A stretch of DNA of 64,000 nt, taken from NCBI GenBank assembly GCA_950106755.1, contig OX467083.1, forward strand, positions 34,095,029-34,159,028, written 5' to 3'. Position 1 is the first letter of the stretch; each line of letters opens with the position of its first letter. A model generated the notes under the pieces. The model did not search any database and was not told the DNA's origin. It worked only from the letters and a program-made list of their open reading frames with translations. Below are positions 46,884 to 59,098 of this stretch, piece by piece. This DNA comes from Climacium dendroides. Its lineage: Eukaryota; Streptophyta; Bryopsida; Hypnales; Climaciaceae. Both the position numbers and the translations under genes were made by a program.

Positions 46884-48617
46884 CTATCTAAGAGTTTGAG
46901 ATGTATCTTCTTTTGCTCCTGTCACAAGTACATCTGAAATATCAGCACCAGAAGCTGATCCGTGAGGCTTGGCCTTTGCAAGGAAGCTTGGAATGCTGTC
47001 TCCAGGCATCATCACGGAAAGATTTGTCTCCTGCAATTCAAATCCAGAATGACCCCAACCTTGTTCATTCACACGCATGTAATGAACTCCAGAAATTGCA
47101 CCAGTGTATTTTAAGTGACACTTACCAAGCTTAATTTCACTCACAAGAGGGACAATACAAAGGTTGGAGCATAAGCCACTGCATGCAATTGAAAACGGTG
47201 TTAGCCAAGACTTGATAGGGTGCTAAGTAAGCGAGGCGACAGAATTTCCTTAGTTTTTTACGTAAGACAAGCTGCCACTCCACCTTGTAGTCCCTAAGGA
47301 AACCGAGACTTGGTGGGGCTAATTAAGCCCTTTGCACATTGTCTTATAGTAATGGAACTCCTTGGTTACAGTGTAACTTACCCTAGTACACAATTTGTTA
47401 ACCACAACTCTTTTTTCTGTCATCACCACATACAGGGCACAATAGTGCGGTTGGAAAAGAAGAGTCGCGGAGGGTCAATAGTCATAATCCATGTCCTTTT
47501 TTGCATTCTCAGAGGTCCATAAATCTTTTAAGAGTGGAGGTCCTAATTTGGTCAGAAGGAGAATTCAAGGTCATATTCAATAACCATCTCCAAGACTCCA
47601 ACCTCCCAACCCTCAACCCTAGTACGGCAGTGCCTTCATTTTATAAGTATGAGTCATCGTCATTTAGACGAAAACGAAGTTAGCTTTTGCATAGAATTAA
47701 AATAAAAGGTTGAGATCATCAACCAACAAAATTTGAACCCTCCATAACTTTTCTATGTGGTATCAATTAGCGCATTATCGGTTGCATTCAGGTCCTCTTT
47801 TATTCGTCAGCAATGACGTATATGAATCTGAGCAGGCTCATACACAATAGGTACTATATTCGTCAAGAAAAGAGTAGATTTATTTGGATGTCTCTTCGGT
47901 CATCAAAACAATTGGTACTTAGCCTCTCAGTTACAAGTGTCTATTACACAGCATATAATCAAATCGACTTCCAATCTCATCAGTATGTCGCAGACGTTGA
48001 AGGATTGGGCCAAAACTGATTGTTCTCTACAATTTTCCGCAAATGTTAATTCGGATCTTCAAGTTTAACTCCACGGTGCTCACAATGGGCAAATAGGTGC
48101 ATTTCAAAGCGTCATTCTTCAACATATACAAGCAGAAATTCGGTGAGAAGTAAAGGTCTTCATCCAACCCAAGTTTCCGCTAACGCCACTAACAACATAC
48201 AGCAGCAATGCAAGCACCTAACTGCACAATGCAAGAAACTAACGGCAGCATTTCCAGGCTGCAAAAACTAACAAACATCCCATGAAAGAAAAACTTAAGA
48301 AACCCTACCTGCTTGATCTTCTTCCCGCCGCGGGTGATCCTCTCGTGAGCGCCTAGCAACCCTGCATTGCCGCGGCTTACCCGTCGCGCTGCGTTGCGGG
48401 CCTGCAGGCGCAATCGCCACTCCAAGTGATAGCAGCAGCAAACGAGCGCCATAACGCTCACGGCCATGAACACGGCCAACACGATCCCGAGGTAGAAGTT
48501 CAGCCGGTGCGAGTGACGCGAAACAGGGGACGACAGGGGCGGGTGGTGGTGGTGCTCCGGCAGCCATCGGTTCACGATATGTGAAACCATACTATCATAG
48601 TCCAAATGAAAATCCAA
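46884..48617 (-). CDS. Small single-pass membrane protein, At5g65660-like, two exons
   Basis: Proposed coding sequence is complement(join(46884..47030,48309..48617)), about 151 residues. The start could also be Met10 (48590). Exon 1 has a His/Pro-rich N-terminus (PEHHHHPPL), one membrane segment at about residues 40-62 (FYLGIVLAVFMAVSVMALV), then CCCYHLEW and a basic stretch, ending RGGKKIKQ at a CAG|GTAGGG donor. Exon 2 follows a ttgcag|GAG acceptor in phase 0 and opens with LSVMMPGDSIPSFLA. A CCYHW-like motif after the membrane segment and a later LPVLMPGD-x-[IV]P-x-F motif are what I recall of the plant At5g65660 (hydroxyproline-rich glycoprotein) family. Its function is unknown to me. The 1.28-kb intron is large for the gene. 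Confidence 0.68.
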
Positions 48618-49480
48618 ACACTACCACCGGAAGCAGATAATCAAAATCCCGGCACTTTCATCGCCAATCCGTGCGTCAATCCATGCATGATCTGCGCCTA
48701 ATTGAACTCCACTACTCCAATGTCCCTACTAATCCACCATCCCTGCATCCTCTCCGGCCATGGCTTCGATACTCGTGCGTACTCTTCCCTAAGGCTCGGA
48801 TCCCTCCTACCAACCAAAAGCGCAGCACCGATCGCATCCCAGAAGCTGCAGTCATTCTGACAAGGCGATCCAAAATGTGGGAACCCTTGGAGCAATGTCC
48901 CAACATTGGTCGATACTGTTACGCGGATTTCGTTTCCAGCAACCCTAGTCACAGACTGTTGGATCGGAGTGGACACAACAAAACCTACGAAGCATTCAAA
49001 ACAAAGTTTCAGACACAAAGTCGATCCGTCAGCCTAGACTGCAGAAACAGCGAAGCATTGCAATTGTGTCACTGATAGTGATCTAAGCGCCTGACAAGAA
49101 AGAGTCCTCCGTGAACTTGCCGGCGAGCGATGCAAGCGCCCGCAGTTCCGCAACACGATCTCCGTCGTCCACGTAAGGATCACGAGCGCAATTTGCAGCT
49201 GCTGCAGTTGCAGCTGGCCATGCCAGAGAAACAGAGAACAGACACTCGTGAGTGAGAGCGATCGAATGGCTGACAATCATGAGAATCAAAAAGGTGGCTT
49301 GCCGTTTGCGTGTAATATGGGGCATCTCCACCCGTAAGAGCAAACTCAATCACTATCTTAAATCCCTTAGCCCCAAACTGCTTCAAAAGCCCATTTTCTC
49401 GATGATGATTTGAGTGGCTTAGGATGACATTTTGTCCAATCAACTTACAATTCATCAAAAGATGATGCTTGAATCTTCAA
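48618..49480 (-). promoter_or_regulatory. Upstream region of the membrane-protein gene
   Basis: Balanced composition continues to about 49400 and then drops to AT-rich DNA, as expected for a promoter and 5' UTR island. Several frames of 60-134 codons exist on both strands, including one on the minus strand (49083-49349, ending ELRALASLAGKFTEDSFLSG), but none has a recognised domain. Confidence 0.35.
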
Positions 49481-49702
49481 AAGACATTTTTTTAATGATT
49501 AATTATATGAATACAAAATAAATAATATATTTGTGTAGAAATACAAAGAAAAATCTTGTAAATTTTTTTTTTAAAATTCGAGTATCAAAGGGCTAAAGCT
49601 TGAGGGTCTGAGAGAACCCCCAAGATGTGCTTAGATCTTAGATGCGTGAGGGTCCTAGATGTACTTTAATATATGACTTTGTCTATTCTTTGGATGTTTG
49701 CA

Positions 49703-50053
49703 TTAACTCTTAAAGAACTTTGACTATGTTTTCACCAAAAATGCTCCAAAACTACCATTTCTAATATAAATATTAGATTTCAAATATAAAAAATTTAATT
49801 TAAAAATTATTTAAAAAATTAAAATTTAGACACATATTACCATAGGATCTTTTAACATGTTAGTTTGAGAAGATGGAAAAAATTTCAAAAAATTTCACCA
49901 TGTAAATTGCAAGATATTAACGTTTGAAGTGACAAAAGGCCCCTTTTTTGCAAAAATCCAAACAACTACACTTCACAAGAAAACTCCATTTGTAGTGAGT
50001 TGGACCAAATTGCTATGTTGTCAAAAAATGCAGTTTAGGACTTTAGGAGTTAA
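49703..50053 (-). mobile_element. TTAA-bounded family B element, short internal-deletion form (351 bp)
   Basis: The left end TTAACTCTTAAAGAAC and complement of the right end TTAACTCCTAAAGTCC form the TIR. The interior matches the outer parts of longer family B copies (ccaaaactaccatttctaa near 49745, tgttgtcaaaaaatgcag near 50012) with the middle missing. That makes it a clear deletion derivative. Confidence 0.75.
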
Positions 50054-51688
50054 AACAATAATGAAGTACCAATAATTGTTAAGCATTGCCACTGTTTTTT
50101 TAGAAAGGACCATCTCAATTAGAAAACAAAGAGGAGAAAAAACAACCTATCTATCTCTACAAGGTAAAGCATGAGTGACCAAGGGGCCAAGAAGTGAGGT
50201 TCCACTTGGGAGTATGGAGGTTTCTTGAGAAAAATTATATTGCCACTTTGGGGATCACTATCCACTGAAAAGAGGTTATCATCTCCTAGTTTGCACTAGT
50301 TCCCCCTCTCTCCCAAAAAATCACAAGCCATTGATTTCTTTTTAAAAAAAATGCTTCCCCTCCAAAATGCCATCCATTTCTCAAAAAATCACAAGCCATT
50401 GACTTTTGTGAGATTTAATTTGAGCCGTCCAAATATGAATTCAAAGTACGATACCAAACATGGATATGGGTATAAATACTATATATTGTATGAATATTGG
50501 AGATGAATACAGATATGGGAGTAGATATAGATACTAAGTATGGGTTATGGAAATATGGGATATGAATACATGATACGTTTTTAGTATTGAATTGTCCTAT
50601 ATTGATTGTCCGACAATATGGGTTCTCAAAATTACAAATAGGGGGGGAGGGGGTTTAAGAAAATTAATAAAAAAAATTTTGGGTGCATTGTGACACAATT
50701 TGTCACACAATGCACCCAAAAAGAGGTAGTAATTGCATCCCTACTTTTAACCCTAAAATGCCACGAACATTTAAAAAAATGGTGTTTAGATGACTTTAGT
50801 ATAGACAATGTAGAAGATGATTCCAAATCATTTTTCATCCAATTCTTATTTGGGGAGTTGCTTGAGTGGGAATTGCTTTGGATGAGGTTTTCTAATTGCT
50901 TCATTGAGGTATTTATGATCATTCAATGTATTAAGAAGATGCAACAAAACGAGATCACAAATATGCTATTGTAGTGTGTTTTGGAGAAGTTGTTGCTCTT
51001 TGCTTTGAATCTGAAATTTCTCCATAAAAAGGATATTTTTTGAGTTTGAGCCCAACTAATGAAATGGAGATCATCTACTCTAGTTTCTACCTCAATGTGA
51101 ATTTTTGAAAAATTTCCTTAAATTGAATATTTTATTGCAATTTGAACTTTTGGGTGTATTTTCAATGTCTATTGAATTTTGTTTATAAAATGACACAAAG
51201 TTTTTTTGCACTATGATGTTCTTCACCATAATGTTCACCTTGAGTGAAAATTTCAGATTTTATGAGACGATTTTCTATTTGATACAATTTTTCTTCAATT
51301 TTCCTTAAAAAAATCTCAAAAAATTCAATTTCTCACCCAAAAATCTCTAAATATTTTTTTTGGGTGACAGAAGGAAAACTTGTGATTTCATCTCTGAAAA
51401 ACAAAACTAGAAAAATCCACTCACATTCAGTTGCTAAATGTCAGCATCAAAGTTGAAGGAATTTGGTGTGGTGTGGCGTGGTGTTTGAGGGTTAAGTGAA
51501 TGACTCACCTGCAACTGAGTACTGGTGAGTTCCATGAGTTTTCACAACAACGTTGTGAGTGATTGATATCTCAACCAACCATCAATGGCAAGACTGCATG
51601 CAGACTGAGATTGGGTAGTTGGACTGGAGCGCCAGCATATTGTTGTGAGGGTATGCTCTCAATAATTGGATTCTTGTGTGAAAACAGG
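50054..51688. other. AT-rich intergenic DNA
   Basis: Apart from the hairpin at 50677-50721 and a GC-richer patch at 51420-51680 that leads into the next short TIR element, nothing was recognised. A 94-codon forward frame at 50690 shows no known domain. Confidence 0.35.
50677..50721. repeat. Hairpin with perfect 16-bp stem
   Basis: TTTTGGGTGCATTGTG is followed by its exact complement CACAATGCACCCAAAA, with a short AT-containing loop. It lies next to a G-rich run (50641-50653). It could be a terminator-like or MITE-derived palindrome. Confidence 0.85.
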
Positions 51689-51954
51689 GGTACCCCAAAA
51701 CCGCCACTTTTTCTACCGGGCCTAGTTACTATTATTACACTGGTCAAATTTTCATATTTTCTTATTGGGAAGCGAAAGGAGGCTCCAACACACAGAAAAA
51801 TGTGACATTTGGATATCATATGCAAAAGTTATGAAGGAATAAAGACAGTTTGGTTCTAAAACAATTTCTTCCGCATAGGTACGTAATTGATTTTGGAAAT
51901 GTAAACAAAGTGAAGATGAGGATTTTAGGGTCAATGGCACATTTGTAGGTATTC
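51689..51954 (+). mobile_element. Short TIR element family A, copy 2
   Basis: Starts GGTACCCCAAAACCGCCACT, with ACTGGTCAAATTTTCATAT inside, and is collinear with 17289-17550 and 58394-58673. Its right terminus is more diverged (TTTGTAGGTATTC). Confidence 0.6.
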
Positions 51955-52157
51955 ACTTTACTATGTACTCATGAAGGATGCAATACGTTTCCCTAAACTT
52001 AAATTTAGGATGAAGGGCTTTGCACATAAGTTTCTAATAAAGTTTAGACACCCCAATTTTTTTTTACCAAATGGGAGGAGGCTTTGAAATTCATTGATTG
52101 AGTTTAAAGAAGTTCATAGAACTAAAACCCTAGGTTACAAAGTTTTTAAATTTGTTG

Positions 52158-52269
52158 AATTGCAAATAGTGAAACAACCAATATTCTTTCTTTATATGAT
52201 ATAAACATAGGTCAATTGCAAATAGTGAAACAACCAATATTCTTTCTTTATATGATATAAACATAGGTC
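52158..52269. repeat. Perfect tandem duplication, 2 x 56 bp
   Basis: aattgcaaatagtgaaacaa starts at 52158 and 52214, and the two units are identical, so the duplication is recent or an assembly artefact. Confidence 0.95.
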
Positions 52270-53170
52270 ATGCTTAAGGGATCATCAATTTCAATGATTT
52301 TGTTTAATAATAATTTTTTCTAGATTTTTTTTCCTTTTCAAATTTCATGAGAAGAATGTTTATGATGTTTGCAATTCTTGCTCATCCCTACTTGGTAGTA
52401 AAATAGTTCTAGCTAGAGAATTTTGATACACCTACAATGGACTCTTTAATTAGTGTTGTTTGTTGAGTCTACCACTCACTATTTGTTTTTACTGAATGCC
52501 CTTAAAGTGCATGTCTATGGAGATTCAAATTTACACATTTGCGTAAGCTTATTTCCTAAAGTGACCATAGTTTTTTCACTAAAAGAAGAGACTTTGTTTC
52601 TAATCCTTAGAGCATGTTCACATTTTGTTTTTGATAGATTTATAGTTACCTTTCAATTACATATGGTGACACACTATGATTTAGATTTAGCTTATTCACT
52701 TCTTTTAATTGTCTAGTGCTATATTGTTTCTTCACTTTTTATTAATTGTCTAGTGCTATATTGTTTTTCTTAGTACAAGTGACAATCATGATTGAGTAGT
52801 ATAAGCAATTGACAAAGTCACCTCAAAATAATATGCTCACATTGAATAACAACCTTCTTGACAACCTTCTTGTGTCATTTGAAATGATTGATGTCCATAC
52901 CTAAAATTATTCACCATCACCTCTACAAATCTATCTCAAGTTGGGCCCAATTTGGAGTGTTGGCACAATCTTGAGTGCAAAGTGCATTGGTAACTGTGCT
53001 TTGTCCCAAACTGTATAGATTTTGTATTTTAGCTAGCTTTTGAAGTGGTTTATTTTCATTTTTCAATGTTTAAATTTGAATTTTTCTTGTACCCATTCAA
53101 AATACTTTTGAAAGCACTTCCATGATAAAAATTTCAAGTTCTATTTATAAACGACTGAAAAGTTAGAAGT
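52270..53170. other. AT-rich intergenic DNA
   Basis: It contains a short doubled phrase, aattgtctagtgctatattg, near 52710 and 52745. No gene recognised. Confidence 0.4.
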
Positions 53171-55700
53171 TTATTTGGAGGGGCAAATTGCGGAGGATGA
53201 CCTCAGCTCTTGCAACTAACTCGGTTGTTGTGGGACAATCAGTCCTTCGGACATTGCACGTAGACATTGCAGTTGTACCGGCCATGGGCGACGGTTTTCC
53301 AATGAAATTCCTGAAACCCTAATTCAACGTGCTGGTGTGTCCAGTAATTTTCTTTCAATTTTCTTCATGATGTGATCAGTGGTGAGGTTTGCTCAGGGTT
53401 TCGCCATATCCAAGGATCGGAGAAAGGCCCGGGGAAGGAACTGCGGAGAAGAAATGGAAGAAGGCTGTTAGGAGCTTAAGCCGTGGATACTTGAGCGTTG
53501 GTGATTCTAAACATTGCCTCCGTATCCCGATTAAATTTCAATCAGATTTGGGGAATCTTTGGTGGTGAAGAAATGGTCGATTCTCTGAACGGTTTCAAAC
53601 GCGTCGATGACTCCGAATCCATATCTGTCTGCGAGCAACACAAGCTGTAGAGTTTTCACTTCATCTATCTGCTCCTCCTGTGTTCGGACAGCATCAATTT
53701 ACTTTAACTTAGTGTAGGAAAAGTAAGAGGCCCTGTTACTGAATTTTGCTGGTAACCAGGTCCAAGGCTTAAACCGTGAAGCTTCATTCTTCGACAGTTC
53801 TTTTGAACGTCGTAGTCATGCTTAGTTTGCACCGGCCTTCTGCGTGGACACCGGTTGGAGTTCCTGTTCCCTGCTTCAGCAAGATTTGAAATGCAATTTT
53901 TAGCCTTGTTAAATAGCAGAGTTACGGGAAATCGAAACGTACTCGTTTTCACATTCTGTGACTAGCGTTTTTCAGTGCCTTCGACTGCATATTTTTCAGT
54001 TCTTTTTTTTACAATTTCTGTTATCAAGCTGTCATAAGTACACTATCCAAATTGCAAAACGCTGAGAATATCGCTGACCAAGAAATTGGAGAACGGGAAA
54101 TACCTTTTGTGTTAATAGTGACACCATAAACCAAACACCTGTGTGTAATTAGAGCTATGGTCATGGGTTACAGGTAATCATAAGCATAAGATATGTCTCT
54201 ACAAGTCACAATCACCTTGTATGTTTGGATTCCTCTCTTCAAGACCTACATGCTGAATGGATGCTCTTCGAACTAGTCTAGGCCTTTCATGGGCTTGGCT
54301 CATTCTTGTTCCATGTCTACAAAAGTTTTGGATGAAATCACCAATTTGGATTACAAGCGCATGAAAAATCACTAAATAGTCGTTATTTGTTTCCAAGATT
54401 TATGAATTTAGAAATACATTGTTTCACCAAAATGTTAGTGATTGCCATCTTGGCATTTCTTCACAACGGAATAAAACTGATAAAAAAAAAGGGGGACTTG
54501 GTTGTAAATGATCCCACCACAAAAAGTAACAACTTGCACTTGAGATGCAGTCATCGGTCAACCAATTGCAAGATTGTCGTGACACAGTTTGCATTTTAAT
54601 ATAACAGATAGACTCTGCTTGTCTGATTCTTCACGCCAGCCACTAAAGAAGGGCCCGGTTCTTCTTCTTCGGAAAGGGCGCCCATCTTCTTAGTTCTTAC
54701 CTTCACCAGTTCGCCTGCGACAGAAAGTGATGTTTTATACACACACCCCAAACAAGAATCTCGCCAGGGGATTCGATTCCCTCAGATCTGATGATCGAGG
54801 AGGTTCGTACTGCACTTTGCTTTGAAACATGCAACCGATGCGTCCACAAAAAACTTAAAAACTCCACTCGCAGCACATGGAGAAACAGATAAAATGAACG
54901 AATACCAGATGCAAGAGCCCACGATTCCTGTGCTCACAATTACAAACGAATTGTTCCATCTCTCGAGAGATCGAATTGAGTGGTTGTGTCCCTTCAGCAA
55001 AACGGGAGGCAAAAGCCTAAGAAAATCAATAAATTCCATCGGAGCGGATCGTCACCGTGCAGTGCATGATCTCTCCGCTGGGGTCCTACACTTCGTTCAC
55101 GGCAATCAATGCAGTTCTATTGTAGCTGGGTCTTGAGCCCAGCTTCAATCGACCACGTACATGCTTCCCACGTGACTGCAGTTCGTTTTTTTTGCACGAA
55201 TTTTCGCAACTATGCAATAGAGAAAACACAAAGGTTATTTTTCGAAAACGAAATTTAAGTTCGTTTTTTAAACATAATCGGATTCCTGCTGCATTTTAAA
55301 ATCAGTAGCCAAATTTCACTGAAATATAACATAGACTTCATGTAGGAATCACCTAGATTTCATTTAGGCATCACCAAGTATCACCCAAATGAGTATTGAG
55401 GACGTAGCTGTCTGAGTCCATAATGGGAAAAGAATTGCTGCACGTGAGCCTCGCTCGGCCTACGGAAGAGTCTCTTGTACGGAAATGGCCAGTCTTCTCC
55501 CGAAGTGCTCCGCGTCGGTCCAATAGAGAGAAAGTTGGGAGGATGGACTCCGGGATTCGCCATTGGAAAACTGCGATCGGTAATCTGATTGCTCTAGGAA
55601 AGAATATGCTCCGAATCTGCATGTGGACATGGCATCAACAAAAGATCGATTCTTCATTCGGATAGGATGGATTGGCCAGTGTTAGAAGCCTCTTTTTTAT
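53171..55700. other. GC-richer low-copy island without recognised product
   Basis: Composition and lack of repeats suggest genic or promoter DNA. Candidates seen are a short forward frame at 53573-53650 (26 codons, uORF-like), a forward frame at 54822-55136 (104 codons) and a minus-strand frame at 55460-55657 (65 codons). None has a recognisable domain or convincing splice partners. They could be 5' UTRs, divergent promoters or lineage-specific small genes. Confidence 0.35.
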
Positions 55701-56474
55701 TTAAAAGTTTCCGGAAATGAAACGGTCATCAGTGCACTGCATGTTTAAAGTTCTTGCAAAAGCACTGCGCTTTTATCATTGATTAGGAAAACCTTGTGCG
55801 AAGGGCCGGGTGAGCCAATTCAAATGCCTCACTGACCGCACGTGGGACAGCCTGCTGCCCAGCACTGAATCGGGGTTTCTTCCCCTCGGGGCTGTATTTT
55901 TATTGAATGCAATGGCTTGCCAAGTTGCCATTTGTGCCCAAAAAACCTAAAAAATGCTTCATTGATTGAATGAAGTAATGTTTTACAGACAAGGGTAATT
56001 GATGTCTAGCTACTAGTCAACGCCGTGGAACTAAATTTGGTGTCTGGCTGATCCAGTTCAAAATCCATATCCAGGCAGGCAGCCGGGGAAGGTATTAAAA
56101 TGGCAGCTACGAATTAATAAAAGCATTGGCTAACTTATGAGCAAGCGCATGCGGTCCATTTCAAGGTTTGTCCGCGTATTATCACCAGTTTGTCCCGTGG
56201 CTATGGGCCAAAGTTGCATGGATGTGTCGTGTGTCGATCTCAGGAACTTGGTTGAACGTGAAGATCATTGATTGAGCGTCAACTTTGCAGGGTCATTGAA
56301 GATGAGAGTCAACTGATCCTTGAGAAATGGCACGTAAAAGCATCGTCTTCACTCTCTCCTCTTCTCCTTCTGCTTCCTGTGTGTCCTCATTCATCTACTC
56401 ATTTCAGCAACCTTGCGTCAGAATTTCTAGATTTAAAATTGCATCTATTCCACAGCTAGTGCAAAGTTGACTGA

Positions 56475-57582
56475 TCATTCGTTTACCTCAAGGCTCAAAT
56501 GCTCGACCACTATTTCGTTGTGGCAAGCAATCCTGGTGTGCATGATGATGAACCCTGCAGATTCGATGGCCTCCATAATCTCCACCAGAAGGCCAGGTCG
56601 ATTGGCACACACTATGCTAACCTCCAGGAGGCCATTCCGTTTCGCCACATTCACCTGTACGTTTTTCAAGCGATTTCAAGTAGTCAGAACATTCAATTCA
56701 ACTCTCTTATATATCTACTCCCTGCCCACTGATCATCTCCTTAATGGCCTCGATAACAAAATGCGCAATTGAAGTCGAACTGAACTAGCAATTGGAACTC
56801 GCCACAGGGTCCCCGCTGTGATATGAAACGCTCCATTGACCTTCGCAGAAGAGCTCTTCAGGCCGCGTGTGGGTAGAATTCGAAGAAGAATCGTGGAGAA
56901 GCTCAGCTACGAGGTCTTTCACTTGCTTTTGTAACGTTGTAATGTAGTGATACGCATCCAAGATAATAGCTGGTCTTTCTTTACTCTACAGCAGAGCAAC
57001 GTCAATCAATCTCAGACACCCAAAAAATGTTCAATGAATACGCGATCACCTCGTCACACTTGCAAACGCCCTCACCAAAATAAACACGAACATCACGAGC
57101 GTGACCACAAAACAGGGGCGTGTCTCCGAAGAATGCAACCAAATTTGCAGCCCAGGCACCGGTTAATGAGACTCAAGCGAAGCATATCTTAATATCCTTA
57201 ACGATTTTTTGCGACAACTGGACATTTTATTCAAGCAATGGTAAATCTAAATGATCCACAAGTACTAGCAAACAAGACCGTGCGCTTGGAATCTGTGATT
57301 TCAAGCTTACCAAGGTGTCCCCCTCTGGAAGAACCGCAAGTAATCCATCCAACTGCTCGTCAAGCTTCGCAGCCTTGTGTCTCCTCTCCAAACTCGAATC
57401 GTACTCAAAAGCTCCAACACCGCAAGTCCTCTTCAAAAAACCCGGCGCATCCAAAGCGACGAAGTTTCCAGCGGAGGAGCTCAAGTCACTCTCGGGATCC
57501 GAAACCTCTGAGAACAATCCGAGTAGTCAGCAGCACCAAGTTCATTTTCCAACGAAGGATCACGAATACAAGCGGCGTCCAT
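56475..57582 (-). CDS. bHLH-type regulator with C-terminal ACT-like domain, atypical basic region
   Basis: Three exons are inferred. Exon 1 (57311 up to about 57508 or 57582) holds SSLERRHKAAKLDEQLDGLL and AVLPEGDTL, ending TTG|GTAAGC. Exon 2 starts at 56985 after tgtag with SKERPAIILDAYHYITTLQK, the second helix, in phase with exon 1. The intron sits between helix 1 and helix 2, as in many plant bHLH genes. The last exon (about 56654-56475) encodes an ACT-like fold with GLLEVSIVCANRPGLLVEIM and stops at TGA 56475. The exon 2/3 junction is unsure (CCT|GTGGCG to CAG|GTGAAT is one option). The basic region lacks a clean E-R-x-R-R, so E-box binding is doubtful and the protein may act as a dimerising regulator. 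A good ATG at 57582 (MDAACIRDPSLENELGAAD) is in another frame, so a 1-base indel or an extra upstream exon is needed. Confidence 0.6.
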
Positions 57583-58393
57583 CGTGAAGAAGCCGCAGCA
57601 TCTAATTCTCCGACCCGGTCGACAACTTGCCAGAAATGCTCACTGATCACTTGTACAGACGCCGGCACCGACCTTGCATTCCTGAAGTAGCATCAGCACG
57701 AAGATCAACTATGCTGTGTCGCCATTCTCGTGCCGGATACATATGGTACGGGGTTACATCGCAGAGATTTCACTTTTGTGCAACTTCAATTTTTTATTAT
57801 ATCTGCACAAGTAATCGTACTTAGTTTATTGGCAATTGCTGTATTAGTTAAGTACTCTCTCTCTTTTCGTCGTTTTTTTTTACAACCGCCATATCGCATT
57901 CTGTGACGACACATAGGGGTCCCGGTGGCGCAAGCGGGGGAATTTGAGTGGTCGCAGGGGTGGCCATCTCAGCGCAGAGCGAGGGTCCGCCCCACCCGCA
58001 AGTGAGTGCGTGAGCGCAGGAGCCTCCGCGCAGCACAGGCGGCAACTTCATAGTATTTATTAAATAGGAGCGATGCCAATATGCGGAGCCATGAGGGCGG
58101 GGGGTGCAGCAACTGAATGCCAAAAGACGCATTTACAGACGACCACGTAAGTGTGAAGGTGCGCATGAAGGTGAGATAATTGGGCGCAAATGAGAAAGGC
58201 AACATGCGGCCATCATGGCGACGGCCGCGCGAGGCGGGCGCGCTGCTTTTGGTGGCCCGCGCACTGCTTTTTGACCCTGAACTGCATTGGGAAGCGGGCG
58301 ATTGGATGGGATGTGGCGCCCAACACTCTCTCCCCCAATAAGAACACGGAAAGAATCGTCACAATGAGCACTTTGAGCATGGCTCCTGAGGTG
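57583..58393 (-). promoter_or_regulatory. Upstream region of the bHLH-ACT gene
   Basis: GC-rich DNA (gcgagggtccgccccacccg near 57979, ggcgacggccgcgcgaggcg near 58216) ends abruptly where a short TIR element begins at 58394. Reading it as promoter or 5' UTR is positional inference. No TATA box was singled out. Confidence 0.35.
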
Positions 58394-58673
58394 AGTACAC
58401 CCCCAATCCGCTACTTTTTGCTACTGGGGCCTAGCTACTATTATTAAACTAAACTGGTCAAATTTTCATATTTTCAAGTTGGCAAGCTGAAAGGAAGTTC
58501 CATGCATTAAAAAATGGGACATTGGATATTCTATGCAAAAGTTAGGAAGAATCAAGAATTTTTTTTGGTAGATGTTCTAAAAAATTTTATTCAATATATG
58601 TACATGTTGTCTTTGGAGATGTACAAAGGGTGGTCATGACGATTTTAAGCAGGGTGCAATTTTGGGTGTATCC
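58394..58673 (+). mobile_element. Short TIR element family A, copy 3
   Basis: AGTACACCCCCAATCCGCTA at the left and TTTTGGGTGTATCC at the right form the TIR. The interior is collinear with copies at 17.3 and 51.7 kb (ACTGGTCAAATTTTCATAT, TGGAGATGTACA). Confidence 0.65.
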
Positions 58674-58826
58674 ACTTAATATTGCAATAGAAGAACCTAT
58701 TTGCACCACAACTAAGAAGCCTCCTATTTGTCCCACTATGTATTAAGAGTGTACATTTGAAACCTTCAAATGTACTTTATTGAAACATAGTGACCCATGA
58801 AGTGGTACAATTAGTTACATGGTACA

Positions 58827-59026
58827 NNNNNNNNNNNNNNNNNNNNNNNNNNNNNNNNNNNNNNNNNNNNNNNNNNNNNNNNNNNNNNNNNNNNNNNNNN
58901 NNNNNNNNNNNNNNNNNNNNNNNNNNNNNNNNNNNNNNNNNNNNNNNNNNNNNNNNNNNNNNNNNNNNNNNNNNNNNNNNNNNNNNNNNNNNNNNNNNNN
59001 NNNNNNNNNNNNNNNNNNNNNNNNNN
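58827..59026. other. Assembly gap, 200 N
   Basis: A run of exactly 200 unknown bases, a size often used as a placeholder, so the true distance is unknown. Translated frames crossing it are not real. Confidence 1.
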
Positions 59027-59098
59027 GGAGTGGGACACATCCAACCAGTATCAATGAATGTACAAACACTCCGTGTAATACCCAAGTGATGGTGAGGC

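Noticed and set aside
48189..48308. Extension of the membrane protein's first exon through KQVGFLKFFFHGMF.
   Set aside because: This is readthrough into the intron. A good GT donor at 48308 and an in-phase acceptor at 47031 lead to the conserved second exon.
55371..55622. A tRNA, prompted by a minus-strand translation containing DSSVGRARL, a string often seen antisense to tRNAs.
   Set aside because: No cloverleaf, anticodon arm or B-box could be drawn.
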